Assembly: GCA_019454045.1 (NCBI GenBank) | Contig: SKCR01001860.1 | Span: forward strand, 1-64,000 | Source: Zanthoxylum bungeanum | Taxonomy: Eukaryota > Streptophyta > Magnoliopsida > Sapindales > Rutaceae | Reading direction: 5' to 3' | Length of the DNA: 64,000 bases | Part shown: positions 47,501-60,245 of the stretch, in pieces | Layout of the letters: every line of letters starts with the position of its first letter | How positions within the stretch are numbered: position 1 is the stretch's first letter | Notes under the pieces: model-generated | The model's input: only the letters and a program-made list of their open reading frames with translations | Database searches by the model: none | What the model was told of the DNA's origin: nothing | Translations under genes and position numbers: made by a program

Positions 47501-48030
47501 AGAACTAAGGATGTTTTCTTAATCTATGGAGATGGAGAACTTGAGGTATCTGGGTATACCGATGCAAGTTTCCAAACCGACAGAGACGACTTCAAGTCGC
47601 AAACCGGGTACATATTTTGCTTGAATAACGGAGCAGTGAGCTGGAAATCTTCCAAGCAAGATACTGTTGCCGATTCAACAACTGAAGCGGAGTACATACA
47701 GCAGCTGAAGCAGCAAAAGAGGCAGTTTGGATCCGAAAATTCCTAATTGGATTAGGAGTAGTTCCGTTAGCAGCTGAGCCCGTTCCATTGTATTGTGACA
47801 ATAGCGGGGCTATAGCACAGGCTAAGGAACCAAGGTCTCATCAACGATCCAAACATGTTCTTCGACGATTCCATCTGATTCGAGAGATCATACATCGTGG
47901 CGATGTGAAGATCGAGAAGATCGCATCAGAGGATAATATTGCAGATCCGCTGACGAAGGCTATTCCTCGGGAAAAGTTTGAGCGACATGTACATAGTTCA
48001 GGTATTAGATGCTTGAGTGACTGGCTATAG
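47501..48030 (+). pseudogene. Element C RNase H
   Basis: YGDGELEVSGYTDASF (first Asp), STTEAEYI (Glu), then a frame shift near 47692, and YCDNSGAIA (Asp) to the C-terminal SGIRCLSDWL and stop at 48028-48030. It removes RNA from RNA-DNA hybrids during reverse transcription. Confidence 0.9.
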
Positions 48031-48044
48031 GCCAAGTGGGAGAT
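48031..48044 (+). other. Element C polypurine tract
   Basis: GCCAAGTGGGAGAT directly abuts the 3' LTR and starts one base after the pol stop codon. Confidence 0.88.
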
Positions 48045-50006
48045 TGTTAGACAGTAATGACCCATAGCGTCACTATTTTGTAAATGATATTGTATTATTG
48101 TACAAAATTAACTATGTAGTAATGAAATTGCCTTTTACCATTTTGTAATTTATTTACTTTGATATATAAATGGTAAAAGTCCCTATGATTAGTTCCGGAT
48201 TGTGATGATATGAGACAGTATCAATCCATAAAGGTTTAATCATTAAATATCCCTAGTCGTAGTATTATCGAGATTGGACATCGATAATGCAGAATAGACT
48301 AGTACTGCACTTGTGCATGTTGTGAGGGCACAACGGCATAGTTCTCATATATTTAAGTATTGGATACTTATGCAAGTGCGGTAGGAGGTTGTTTTTTTAC
48401 CGATGGTACGGAAAACAGCTTCGCTCTGGATAGACCCCGCGGAGTCCCATTGGTAGTATGTCTGCGTGTCTATGGGAGTCCGCTTCAGGGTAGGTGCATA
48501 TGATCTTAACCTGAGATTTGCATCGCTAGTACTTACGACAATCGGTAAAATTTAGGTTTGGTGGTCCAGGGCTTTAACGAGTTCTGTGTATACCTCTTCT
48601 GGGTTTATCGAGAATCGTAGTGTACTGGGTGTGATGTCAAGATGGAAGTATCACTTCAGACATATGGAGATGATGATCGCGAGGGATTCAGAACTAGTAC
48701 TCTATAATGGTTGCAACCATCGGGATAATATGACTAGGTCAGGATTATCCGATTCAAAGAGACTGGTTGCTAGATGTCCGATATGTGTATCGTACGGGGC
48801 AGACACATATCCAGCCCCAGGCCTTACATGTGATCATCCGATACTGGTTCTATACACTATACTACTACGGTATACTACGCCTGTTATAGATCTAATATTC
48901 CAATAAGAATATTTCTAGAGAATTGGGTAGGCATGGCGTTTTGCTAGAAGCTAACCTTGTCTTGTAAATCGGTAAAAACGTAGTACTTGGTACGTACGTG
49001 TTCGAATAGTTCGACAACCGGATTTACTGCCAACATATCTAGAGGTCTCTTGGGTCGCTTCCGAAGATTCACCGATGACGTATGATTCAAACTCGATTAA
49101 TCTTGGATTAATTACGGAGAGACTTTATCTTGGATAAAGTATTATATAAAGAGAGAGAACGATTAATTTAGAATTAATCGTAAAATTATTATATTCGATA
49201 TAATAATCGGAATTCGATTTCGACACGACGAATTGAAATTAGATTTTAATTCGGGCAAACGAGTTAATTTAGAATTAATTCGTTAGCACGTAAATAATAA
49301 TTTCGCTAGGCGCAATTATTTATTTAAATTCGATTTAATTAACGTCGCGACGTAAGCTCGGTATTTCGGAAATATCGAACCCGAACGCGTGAGTGCACGT
49401 GGGCCCACTTTCATTTGGAAACGTGTGGGGCCCACATGACACTTGTCATTATTTGCATTATTTAATCAAGATGTATTGCATGAAGATAGTGTACAAAGCA
49501 CTCAAGGGTATTGCATGGAAATTGAGTGTTAGACACTCTAAGTCTTTGCATGGTTTGTGTCATATTTATATTATTATTTAATATAATTATGACATAAATA
49601 TAAATTGATTTTTGAGACAAAATCATAATCTTCTCTCCCTCTCAAGCTTACCGAAACAGTAAGCTCTCACAGCCCTCTCCATTTCTTCATTTTTGTTGCA
49701 AAAAGGCTTGAAGAAAGTGTGTGTGTTTGGAACATTAAATCACATATTTGGCTAGCACCATCAAGGGATCATACAAGGTGTTATGGGAAACTCATCTTAG
49801 AGCTTGGAAGGATCAAACATTGCTTGGAGCTTCTCTTTTCATCTTGGCCGAAACCCTCACTGCACAAAGGAGGAAGTTTTTGTTTCATCAACGCATCCGG
49901 ATTCCGTTTTTGTGAGTATTGTTTCCGCCATTACTTCAATCTAGTTCATTCTTATATATATTTTGCTTGTTTTTGATCTTGGGACATGGTTATTAGATTT
50001 CCAACA
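48045..50006 (+). mobile_element. Element C 3' LTR
   Basis: Near-identical to 39913-41875. Differences noted are mostly 1-4 base indels (for example CATTAAATATCC against CATTAATATCC, CCAGCCCCAGG against CCACCAGCCCCAGG, GCTTCCGAAG against GCTTCCCGAAG). Confidence 0.95.
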
Positions 50007-50011
50007 AAAGG

Positions 50012-50490
50012 TTGAATCGTAATCAGCACAATGTTGATAACGATACCTTTCCGCTAAAAGCCTAGCTTAGTACGTTGGTATGTTGCCTTCCATGTATGTC
50101 TTCCTTGAAGACTTATATAGTACCAGTAGGCACAATGCCTTATGGTACATCAACTAGTATCTAAACTTGTTGATATACATGGAATCCATTTCGGATTCAT
50201 GACACTTTGTCATAATAAGGGAGTCGATGCCTTGTATCACTTCCTCATACGTAGTCAGTTGGTATACCTCAATAAGATAGACATCTTTATGAGGTGAGAT
50301 CAGAAACCCATACCCCAGGTTGTTTTCTGAATCTCTCCGACTTACGCGGTTCTTGTGTATTCGAAGATTAATGGTATAGTTTCATCCTTGATGAACTATT
50401 TGTGTTTCATTAAGGAATATATGCCTTGAATAGTATTACTCCGATTTTCATCGAGTTTTACTATCCTCCCACTTACCACTGCATATCGGT
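50012..50490 (-). pseudogene. Element B RT remnant beyond C
   Basis: Collinear with 17046-17520 of element F (ATGTTGATAACG, TTGCCTTCCATGTATGTCTTCC, CCACTGCATATCGGTATTCC blocks), that is, copia RT/IN-RT linker on the minus strand. It ends abruptly at the deletion junction with the 5' LTR near 50491. Confidence 0.8.
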
Positions 50491-52491
50491 ATTCCTATTA
50501 AGGTCCCAAGATCAATAAGAATCATGAATCAAGTGCGAATACAAATTGCGAAGTTGCGAATACTCACATCGAGCGGTTGAGCGACGCGGAGGCAACAAAA
50601 ACTTTCTTCCTTCTTCACTGCATTCGGCAGTGAGCTGTAGTGCTCACTGGTTTTGGCCTCCATTTTGGTCCTTCGTCAAGCTCCAAGCTTCGTCGAATGT
50701 TTCCCGGCTCATGGGTGGACTTCCCTATCACCTTCGCATGTCTTGTAAGTCTGCTAGCACTTGTGATTTTGCCATAAAATCCCACTCATGTTCCCACTGC
50801 TCACGTTTTTTGGAAGAAACCAGTAAGCTTTTTTACAGCCCCTTGGGCGTGTGTTGTAGAGAGAAAGAGAGAGGAGAGATTGTGTTGAATTGGTTGAAAA
50901 GTGTAATATCAAAACACTTATATATTTTCCAAAAATAAATAAGTGAATTACAACAACTTTTTGGCTTCCAAAAGTCAAATGGAAAAGCCTTCCAACACCT
51001 CCAACAACTACCATCAATCACATCAATCAATCAAGTGTCACATCAATCAAAGTGACATGATTTGACGCTTGATATGACTAGCGATTTGACACTTGATTTG
51101 AATTGTGTGCCGCAATCGAATTCGAAATGCGAATGCGCTCACAAATAATCCCGGGTTCGGGTTCGCTAATTCCAAATTAACGAATTTTTTGTTACGTCGT
51201 AATTAAATGATTACGCCTAACGAAGTCACTATTCACGTCGCTAACGAATTAATTCTAAATTAATTCGTTCACCCGAATTAAAATCTAATTTTAATTCCGC
51301 GTCGAAATCTAATTTCATTTAATATATCGAATATATTAATTCTTCGATTAATTCCAAATTAATCGTTATCTCTCTTTTAATGATATTTTATCCCAGATAA
51401 AATATCTCTGTAATTAATCCCAAATTAACTTTCTCTCTCATCTAATTAATCTCAGATTAATTTAGAGTGCGAGTCATACGTCATCGGTGAATCTTTGGGA
51501 AGCGACCCATGAGATCCCCAGATATGTTGGTAGTAAATTCGGTCGTCGGACTATCCGAACACGTAAGTACCTCGTACTACGTTTATACCGATTTACAAGA
51601 CAAGGTTGGCCTCTAGCAACGCGCCATGCCTACCCAATTCTCTAGAAATATCCTTACAGGAATAAAGGATCTATATCAGGCGTAGTATACGTAGTATTGC
51701 TTATTTCTGTCCAGTATCAGATGATCACGTGCTAGGCCTGGGGCTGGAATTGTGTCTGCCCCGTACGAAGCACATGTCGGATGTCTGGTGACTAGTCTCT
51801 ATAATCGGATAAACATGACCTAGTCATAATATCCCGATAGCTGCAGCATTTAAGAGTGCTAGTACCGTATCCTACGTTACCATCATCTCTATATGACTGG
51901 AGTGACACTTCCGTCTTGACATCACACCCCCCAGTATTGGCGTACACAGAACCTGTTAAAGCCCTGGACGACCGCAACCAAAGTATATTGATTGTCGCAA
52001 GTATTAGCGGTGCAAGTCTCAGGTTAAGACCAAATACACCTACCCTGATTTCGGATTTCCATAGACACATAGTCATACTACCAATGGAATTCTGAGGGGT
52101 CTATTTAGAGCGAAGCTGTTTCCCGTACCATCGGTAAAACACAACCTCCTATTACACTTGCATGAGTATCATATACCCAAATATATGAGAACTATGTCCT
52201 TGTGCCCTCACAACGCGCACAAGTGTAATACTACTCTTTTACGTATTTATCGATGTCCAATCTCGATAATACTCTGACTATGGATATTTAATGATTTATC
52301 CTTCGTGGACTGATACTGTCTCATATCATTCTCCGTCCAGGAACAAATCATATGGACCTCCTATCATTTATATATCTAGGTGATCTAATCACAAATGATA
52401 AGAGTGCAATCTCCTTTGTCACATAGTTAATTTGTACAACAACACCATGATCTATACAAATAGTGACGCTATGGGTCATAATTGTCCAACA
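50491..52491 (-). mobile_element. Element B 5' LTR, edge lost by deletion (duplication copy 1)
   Basis: Starts inside the LTR at CCTATTAAGGTCCC instead of TGTTGGTTTCTATTAAGG and ends AATTGTCCAACA. Compare 58217-60240, which keeps the edge. Confidence 0.9.
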
Positions 52492-52496
52492 CTTGG

Positions 52497-53572
52497 AACC
52501 AACATTTTGATGAGATCATAAAAGAATATGATTTCATTCAAAATGAGGATGATCCTTGTGTATATAAGAAGGTTAGTGGGAGCGCACTGACATTCATTGT
52601 TCTTTACGTTAGCAATGACATTCCCATGCTACAATCGGTGAAAGCTTGGCTTTCATTAAAATTCTCCATGAAAGATCTGGGAGAAGCAGCCTTTATTCTG
52701 GGAATAAAGATCTACCGAGATAGATCTATAAAGCTGCTTGGACTCTCCCATAGTACATATATTGATAAAGTGTTGAAGAGATTCAACATGGAACAGTCTA
52801 AGAGGGACTGTTGCCAGTGTCATATGGCCTCACTCTATCTAAGGACATGTGTCCTAAAACTCAAGATGAGAGAGGCAACATGAGTCGGATCCCGTTCACT
52901 TTTGCTTTCGGATCGATCATGTATGCCATGATATGTAATCGACCTGATGTCTCATATGATTTGAGCATGTGTAGTCGCTATCAGGCCGATCCAGGTGATG
53001 GTCACTGGGTTGCGGTTAAGAACATCCTTACGTATCTTAGACGAACTAGGGATGCGTTCTTAAACTATGGAGATGGAGAACTTGAGGTAACTAGGTTTAC
53101 CGATGCAAGTTTCCAAACCGATAAAGACGACTGTAAGTCGCAATCCGGGTACATATTTTGTTTGAACAACGGAGCAGTAAGTTGGAAATCTTCAAAGCAA
53201 GAGACTGTTTCCGATTCAACAACAGAAGCGGAATATATTGCAGCAGCTGAAGTAGCAAAAGAGGCAGTTTGGATCCGTAAATTCCTAATTGGATTAGGAG
53301 TAGTTCCGTTAGCAGTTGAGCCCGTTCCATTGTATTGAGAAAATAACGGGGCTATAGTGCAGGCTAAGGAACCGCGGTCTCATCAACAATCCAAGAATGT
53401 TCTTCGATGTTTCCATCTGATTCGTGAGATCATACATCGTGGCGATATGAAGATCGAGAAGGTCGCATCAGATGAAAATATTGCAGATCCGCTGACGAAA
53501 GCTATTCCTCAGCAAAAGTTTGAGCGACATATACATAGTTCAGATGTTAGATACTTGAGTGATTGGCTATAG
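52497..53572 (+). pseudogene. Element A RT (YVDD loop deleted) and RNase H, copy 1
   Basis: Continues A RT after the TSD CTTGG: NQHFDEIIKEYDFIQN. At about 52609 an in-frame net loss of 18 bases turns LYVDDVLLLGNDIP (as in copy 2) into LYVSNDIP, removing both catalytic Asp residues. A frameshift near 52800 (also in copy 2) is followed by RNase H, broken by TGA at 53336 where copy 2 has TGT. Ends SDVRYLSDWL at 53572. Confidence 0.88.
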
Positions 53573-53586
53573 ACCAAATGGGAGAT
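53573..53586 (+). other. Element A polypurine tract, copy 1
   Basis: ACCAAATGGGAGAT before the LTR; one base differs from ACCAAGTGGGAGAT in copy 2. Confidence 0.83.
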
Positions 53587-55511
53587 TGTTAGATAATTAT
53601 GACCAATAGCGTCACTATTTGTAAAAGACATTGTGGTTTTTGTACAAATTAACTATATGACAATGGAAATTGTTATTTTATCATTTTGTAATTAGATTAC
53701 TTGAATATATATAAATGATAAAAGTTCTTATGATTAGTTCCGGATTATAAGATATGAGACAATATCAATCCATGAAGGTTTAATCATTAAATATCCCTAG
53801 TCGTAGTATCATCAAGACTGGACATCGATAATGCAGAATAGACTAGTATTGCACTTGTGCGTGTTATGGAAGCATAACATCATAGTTCTAATATATTTAA
53901 GTATTAGATACTTATGCAAGTGTGATAGGAGGTTGTGTTTGCCGATGGTACGGAAATAACTTCGCTCTAGATAGACCCCTCGCAATCCCATTGGTAGTAT
54001 GACTATGTGTCTATGGGAATCCGCATCAGGGTAGGTGTATTTGGTCTTAACCTGAGACTTGCATCGCTAATACATGCGACAATCAATACGCTTTGGTTTT
54101 GGTCATCCGGGACTTTAACATGTTCTGTATACGCCTCTTCCGGGTTTATTGAGAATCGTAGGGTATTGGGTGTGATGTCAAGACGGAAGTATCACTTCAG
54201 TCTTATAGAGATGATGATCATGCAGGGATACAGAACTGGTTCTCTATTATGTTGCAACTATAGCGATAATATGGCAAGGTCATGATTATCTGATGAAAGA
54301 GACTAGTTGCTTGTGATCTGATATATGCTTCGTACGGGGCAGACACTATTCCAGCCCCAAGCCTTGCATGTGACATCTGATACGGGATCACAATATGTAA
54401 TACTACGTGCAATACGCCTGACAAATATTATATATTCCTTAAAGAATATTTTTGGAGAATTGGGTAGGCACGGTGTTTTGCTAGAAGCCAACCATGTCTT
54501 GTAAATCGGTCAGAACGTGGTACGAGGTACGCACGTATTCGGATAGTCCGACGACTGGATTTACTGCCAACATATCTAGGGATCTCATGGGTCGCTTCCC
54601 GAAGATTCACTGATGACGTTTGACTCGAACATAATTAATGTGGGATAAATTAGAATAGAGAGAAAATTAATCTAGGATTAATTGCGGCGAGAATTTATCT
54701 GTGATAAAATTCGAATAGAAGAGAGAGAACGATTAATTTGGAATTAATCGATAAAATAATATATTCGATATATTAAATGAAATTAGATTTCACAACCGAA
54801 TTAAGATTGGATTTTAATTCGGGTAAATGAATTAATTTAGAATTAATTCGCGAGCGACGTTCGTAATAATTTTGGAAGGCATTATTATTTAATTAAATTG
54901 GATTTAATTACGTCGCGACGGAAAATTCGTTTAATCGGATTAAGCAAACCCGAGCCCGAAGTGTGTTGAGCAAGCCACTTGAATTTTGAATTAAAGTGGG
55001 TCCCACCAACTTACATCACTTGTCCATCAAGTGTCAATTTGGTGATGGAAGTGGTTGGAGGCATTAAAAGTTTTTTTCCCTCCAAAACTTTGCTTAACCT
55101 TTTGGTAAAGCATATACCAAAATAGAGTTTTGACTTTTGGATAAGTTGTAATTGATTTTAGAAATCAAAAATACCAAAAACCAAAAACTCTCTCCACTCC
55201 TCTCATATTGTCGTGATCTTCCTCTCTTAGAAGAAAATTTTGTTGCAATTTTTTCTTCAAGCTAGCACTTCCAAGGAGCAAACAAAGGTGTTAGTGAAAA
55301 TTTCCCATTGAGTTTGGAATCAAAGCAAAAGGATTGGAGCTACACCATTCATACAAAGAGGAACTAGGAGCACTACACAAAGGAGCAAAATTTTTGAACT
55401 TTCCTACATCCAAGAAACCGATCAAAGTGAGTATTTTTCCGCTATATTACTTTGTGTAGTCACATGTTTTATGCTTAATTGATCCTAGGAATGTTCTTAG
55501 AGAACCTAACA
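53587..55511 (+). mobile_element. Element A 3' LTR, copy 1
   Basis: TGTTAGATAATTATGACC to AGAGAACCTAACA, 1925 bp. Its right part matches the A 5' LTR at 1084-2063. The splice-donor-like GTGAGTATT is at 55427. Followed by E sequence; AATAC (55512-55516) would be the TSD. Confidence 0.9.
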
Positions 55512-56157
55512 AATACCATATACATCTACCCTGATTCGGATTCCATAGACACATAGTCATACTTCCCATGGGACTCCGAGGGGTCTATCCAGAGCGAAGC
55601 TGTTCCCGATCCAACGGCTAACAGAACCTCTTATCACACTTGCATAAGTATCCAATACTTAAATATATGAGAACTATGTCATTAAGCTTCCATAACGCGC
55701 ACAAGTGCAATACTAGTCTATTCTGCATTATCGATGTTCAGTCTCGATAATACTACGACTAGGGATATTTAATGATTAAACCGCTCGTGGATTAATACTG
55801 TCTCATATCATATTTATCTATATTAATCATATGGACTATTATCATTCATATATATCCAATTAATCCAATTATAAAATGATAAAAGAGTAATTTCTTTTCT
55901 CACATAGTTAATTTGTACAAAAATACCATGTCTTTTACAAATAGTGATGCTATGGGTCATAATTGTCCAACAATCTCCCACTTGGCCTATAGCCAATCAC
56001 TCAAGTGTCTAACACCTGAACTATGTACGGATCGCTCAAACTTTTGCTGAGATATAGCTTTCGTCAGTGGATCTACAAGGTTATCATTTGATGCGATCTT
56101 TTCGATCTTGACATTTGATGCGATCTTTTCGATCTTGACATTGCCACGATGTATGAT
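55512..56157 (-). mobile_element. Element E: copia LTR fragment and pol end, copy 1
   Basis: 55512-55972 is the inner end of a minus-strand copia LTR (ending AATTGTCCAACA). It is followed by the PPT (ATCTCCCACTTGGCC on plus) and the reverse complement of the RNase H end to about 56157. A 28-bp direct repeat (CATTTGATGCGATCTTTTCG...) is near 56083-56140. A inserted in this LTR. The sequence then switches abruptly to B-type leader. Confidence 0.82.
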
Positions 56158-58202
56158 ATTTGAATGAGCGCGTATGGCAAGTAATTAAACAAATATTGCA
56201 AATTCAATTCTTGCCTCCCGCTATTTTTCACCGAGCCTCTAACCCTCTGTCGAGTACTCGGGAAACCGCATCTCCTAGTAGGCTAGGATCCCGTTAAATA
56301 TCACACAATCTTGACTTTGGCCATCAAATTGTATGATAATTAACTAGGTAGATCTCTAAGATCAATTGGATCCAATCCAATTCCTAGATCCGGTAGAGGG
56401 ACATCCAAGTCCAAAACATATATCTTATTTATGCCAATACATCCAATGTATTACCTAACCGTTTTCCTCTGAATCAACTAAGCCTTGGCTTTGGCACAAC
56501 AAACTTAGTGATCCCAGTTAAGCGCGACCCATTGACCATGGAAAGCTTCGTAATCAATGTCGATGGACAAGAAGTGGTCTTGACTTTGGCCAACAAACCA
56601 CAACTTTGACAAGACACCAATATGGAACAAAGCTCTCGTGATTCAAACACATCATCGACGGACAAAGGCCTTGACTTTGACCAACAAGCCAATGCCAGTC
56701 TCGGATCTTGAGTGAGAATCACTCAATGGAAGGAAAGACTCTTAATATTTTGCGAGGGTTTTTCGAGTGCAAATTGGCAACCAATTTATTATCTTTGTTA
56801 AGGTCTCATCAACATACACCCTTAAACATGCATTCTAAAAACATAATAAAGCGCATATGTAAAATAATAATGATATGCGGATGAATACTTTACACATTGA
56901 TCCTAGATCAAATCTCTACCTTTCTCTCTCCTGCTAGCACATGTATTACTTCTACCCATTACACTACACTTCTAAAGAAACCTCATTTACATTTAGGGGA
57001 ATAGGTGAGAAGAGAATACAAAGAAATGAGAGGTAATAAGGCTGGACACGCAGGTCCAATTTAATAAATCAAATTTATTACAACAATTTCTAAAATTGTC
57101 CCACCCATCTAATATCCATCCGATATACATTATTCATGCATCGCAACCATGTATTCACACAAGCATGTTATCAATCAATCTAATCAAATTAATTAATCTG
57201 ATAATTAGTGACCATACAACTCGTTTTGCGAATAAGTACTCAAAGTACGAATTCTTGAATTAAATTAAACTACATAATTAAATCCAATTCAATATGCATT
57301 TAATTCTAACTCGCTATTTAATTCCAAATTAAATACTACACTTTAATTACGAACCTTTACGACTTAAATTCCAAATTTAATCGCTACGGGTCTCAAAGCT
57401 AGATTAACGTCCAACGTCAATTTAATTAAAGTCCAATGGGATTTTAATTAATTTCTTAAGGCGTGGACTTTTGGTAAACTCGGTCAAACCGAATAACCAA
57501 AATCCTATCCGGGAGTTACCCTATAAGCCTAGAAATCAATTTTGGCCTATTAGGCCCAATTAAACTTTAAAGGTTCATTTAGTCGCATTTGGGCTTTATG
57601 GAGGCGGTTTTGGGCCCAATTGGATCCAACCAATTTTGCCAAAACCCAACTTTGTACAACAAAGCCCAATAAGCCCATTTACAACACAACAAGCCCAAAT
57701 CCAATTTTAAGGCCTAATTTAATTAAACACAAAAATCCAATTTCACATTTAATTAACCTAAAGTGTATATCACAATTAATTAACCAATTCAATATTTCCA
57801 AAACACCAATTAGCCCAATTAATCATGTTCATTTACATTAACACATGTCCAACACATTTTGATTAAAATCAAACCCAATACATGCTCATCAAGGTCTCGG
57901 CAATTAGGGTTTTTGTCCAATTCAAAAATTCAATCCAATTAATTTTCAAATCAACAATCCCAACATGATTCTAACTCATCCAATGAATCAACAAATCAAA
58001 ATTCCAAGACTTTTAGGGCAACTCAACATTCGGCCAACATAGAAAATTTGGAGAAATTTATTCCAAACACAATTTCAACAAATTGATAAATCAAACCTTA
58101 ATTAAAACACATTTAAACATATTCATTCATCCAATTTCATAAATCATGCTCAAACACATTTTTACCCAAATTTTAACCCTAAACATTTCATGCTCAAACC
58201 TT
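56158..58202 (-). other. B-type copia leader (duplication copy 2)
   Basis: Reverse complement of a copia leader as in F and C: the GAGGGTTAGAGGC block near 56240 (read on minus), four TTGGCC-type motifs (near 56312, 56485 variant, 56585 and 56676) and a GGCCCA-rich zone (about 57540-57680). No coding sequence. The ORF at 57620-57841 lies in AT/CA-rich leader and has no domain. Confidence 0.75.
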
Positions 58203-58215
58203 GCTCTAGATGCCA
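58203..58215 (-). other. B-family primer-binding site
   Basis: Minus strand TGGCATCTAGAGC one base inside the LTR. Confidence 0.8.
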
Positions 58216-58216
58216 T

Positions 58217-60240
58217 TGTTGGTTTCTATTAAGGTCCCAAGATCAATAATAAGCATGAATCAAGTGCGAATACAAATCGACGAAGTTGCGGAATACTCAC
58301 ATCGAGCGATTGAGCGACGCGGAGGCAACAAAAACTTTTCTTTTCTTATTCACTGCATTCGGCAGTGAGCTGTGAGTGCTCACTGGTTTGGCCTCCATTT
58401 TGGTCATTCGTCAAGCTCCAAGCTTCGTCGAATGGTTCCCGGCTCATGGGTGGACTTCCCTATCACCTTCGCATGTCTCGTAAGTGTGCTAGCACTTGTG
58501 ATTTTGCCATAAAATCCCACTCATTGCTTCCCACTGCTCACGGTTTTGGAAGAAACCAGTAAGGTTTTTACAGCCCCTTGGGCGTGTGTTGTAGAGAGAA
58601 AGAGAGAAGGAGAGATTGTGTTGAATTGGTTGGAAAAGTGTATATCAAACACTTATATATTTTCCAAAAATAAATAAGTGAATTACCACATTTTTGGCTT
58701 CCAAAAAGTCAAATGGAAAAGCCTTCCAACAACTACCATCAATCACATCAATCTATCAAGTGTCACATCACTCAAAGTGACATGATTTGACGCTTGATAT
58801 GACTAGCGATTTGACACTTGATTTGACTTGCGTGCCGCACTCGAATTCGAAATGCGAATGCGCTCGCAAATAATCCCGGGCTCGGGTTCGCTAATTCCAA
58901 ATTAACAAATTTTTTTTTGCGTCATAATTAAATGATTACGCCTAACGAAGTCACTATTCACGTCAATAACGAATTAATTCTAAATTAATTCGTTCACCCG
59001 AATTAAAATCTAATTTTAATTCCGCGTAGAAATCTAATTCATTTAATATATCGAATATATTAATTCTTCGATTAATTCCAAATTAATCGTTATCTCTCTT
59101 TTAATGATATTTTATCTCAGATAAAATATCTCTGTAATTAATCCTAAATTAACTTTCTCTCTCATCTAATTAATCCCAGATTAATTTAGAGTGCGAGTCA
59201 TACGTCATCGGTGAATCTTTGGGAAGCGACCCATGAGATCCCCGAATATGTTGGTAGTAAATTCGGTCGTCGGACTATCCGAACACGTAAGTACCTCGTA
59301 CTATGTTTATACCAATTTACAAGACAAGGTTGGCCTCTAGCAAAGCGCCATGCCTACCCAATTCTCCGGAAATATCCTTACAGGAATAAAGGATCTATAT
59401 CATGCGTAGTATACGTAGTATTACGTATTTCTGTCCAGTATCAGATGATCATGTGCTAGGCCCGGGGCTGGAATTGTGTCTGCCCCGTACGAAGCACATG
59501 TCGGATGTCTGGTGACTAGTCTCTATAATCGGATAAACATGACCTAGTCATAATATCCGGATAGCTGCAGTACTTAAGAGTACTAGTACCGTATCCTACG
59601 TGACCATCATCTCCACTCTGACTCGAGTGATACTTCCGTCTTGACATCACACCCAACACACTATGATTCTCAATATACCGAGTATTGGCGTACACAGAAC
59701 CTGTTAAAGCCCTGGACGACCGCAACCAAAGTATATTGATTGTCGCAAGTATTAACAGTGCAAGTCTCAGGTTAAGACCAAATACACCTACCCTGATTTC
59801 GAATTTCCATAGACACATAGTCATACTACCAATGGAATTCTGAGGGGGTCTATTTAGAGCGAAGCTGTTTCCCGTACCATCGGCAAACCACAACCTCCTA
59901 TTACACTTGCATGAGTATCCTATACCCAAATATATGAGAACTATGCCGTTGTGCCCTCACAACGCGCACAAGTGTAATACTAGTCTTTTACGTATTTATC
60001 GATGTCCAATCTCGATAATACTCTGACTATGGATATTTAAGGATTTATCCTTCGTGGACTGATACTGTCTCATATCATTCTCCGTCCTGGAACAAATCAT
60101 AGGGACCTCCTATCATTTATATATCTAGGTGATCTAATCATAAACGATAAGATTGCAATCTCCTTTGTCACATAGTTAATTTGTACAACAACACCATGAT
60201 CTGTACAAATAGTGACGTTATGGGTCATAATTGTCCAACA
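58217..60240 (-). mobile_element. Element B 5' LTR, complete (duplication copy 2)
   Basis: TGTTGGTTTCTATTAAGG to AATTGTCCAACA, 2024 bp, followed by CTTGG and A RT exactly as at 52492. Confidence 0.9.
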
Positions 60241-60245
60241 CTTGG

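Larger units (their letters stand above)
39913..50006 (+). mobile_element. Element C: full-length Ty1/copia element, youngest in the nest
   Basis: LTRs 39913-41875 (1963 bp) and 48045-50006 (1962 bp) are almost identical. The TSD AAAGG is perfect (39908-39912 and 50007-50011). PBS, leader, gag, PR, IN, RT, RNase H and PPT are all present in order. The reading frame is broken by about six single-base-scale shifts and few stops. Tork/Angela-like by motif. Inserted into the RT region of B. Confidence 0.95.
36822..52491 (-). mobile_element. Element B: Ty1/copia element, internally deleted, holds C
   Basis: LTRs at 36822-38853 and about 50491-52491, TSD CTTGG (36817-36821 and 52492-52496). It splits A RT. 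Internally only the 3' part of pol remains (38869-39912 and 50012-50490, interrupted by C). A deletion joins RT directly to the 5' LTR a few bases inside its edge, removing IN, PR, gag, leader, PBS and the terminal TGTTGG. The second copy of this junction, at 58217, keeps the PBS and LTR edge. Confidence 0.9.
1084..55511 (+). mobile_element. Element A: Ty1/copia LTR retrotransposon, old, split by three insertions
   Basis: A is a Tork/Angela-like copia element assembled from separated pieces: partial 5' LTR (1084-2063), PBS, leader, gag-PR-IN (4279-6366), IN C-terminus to RT (36045-36821), RT-RNase H (52497-53572), PPT and 3' LTR (53587-55511). The pieces join exactly across the TSDs of G (ATTAC) and B (CTTGG). 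The two LTRs differ at many positions by eye, so A is clearly older than C or F. It lies inside an LTR of element E. The left end of its 5' LTR is beyond the window because of Z. Confidence 0.85.
50491..56157. repeat. Tandem segmental duplication, copy 1
   Basis: B 5' LTR / CTTGG / A RT-RNase H / A 3' LTR / E LTR and pol end. The same order and same internal junctions recur at 58217-63898. Copy 1 lacks the B leader because of the deletion at 50491. Confidence 0.85.

Noticed and set aside
56158..58202. Considered as the internal part of element E (leader of E)
   Set aside because: The LTR that follows ends at exactly the B insertion site in A (CTTGG plus A RT), so this leader belongs to the second copy of B, joined to E at a duplication breakpoint.
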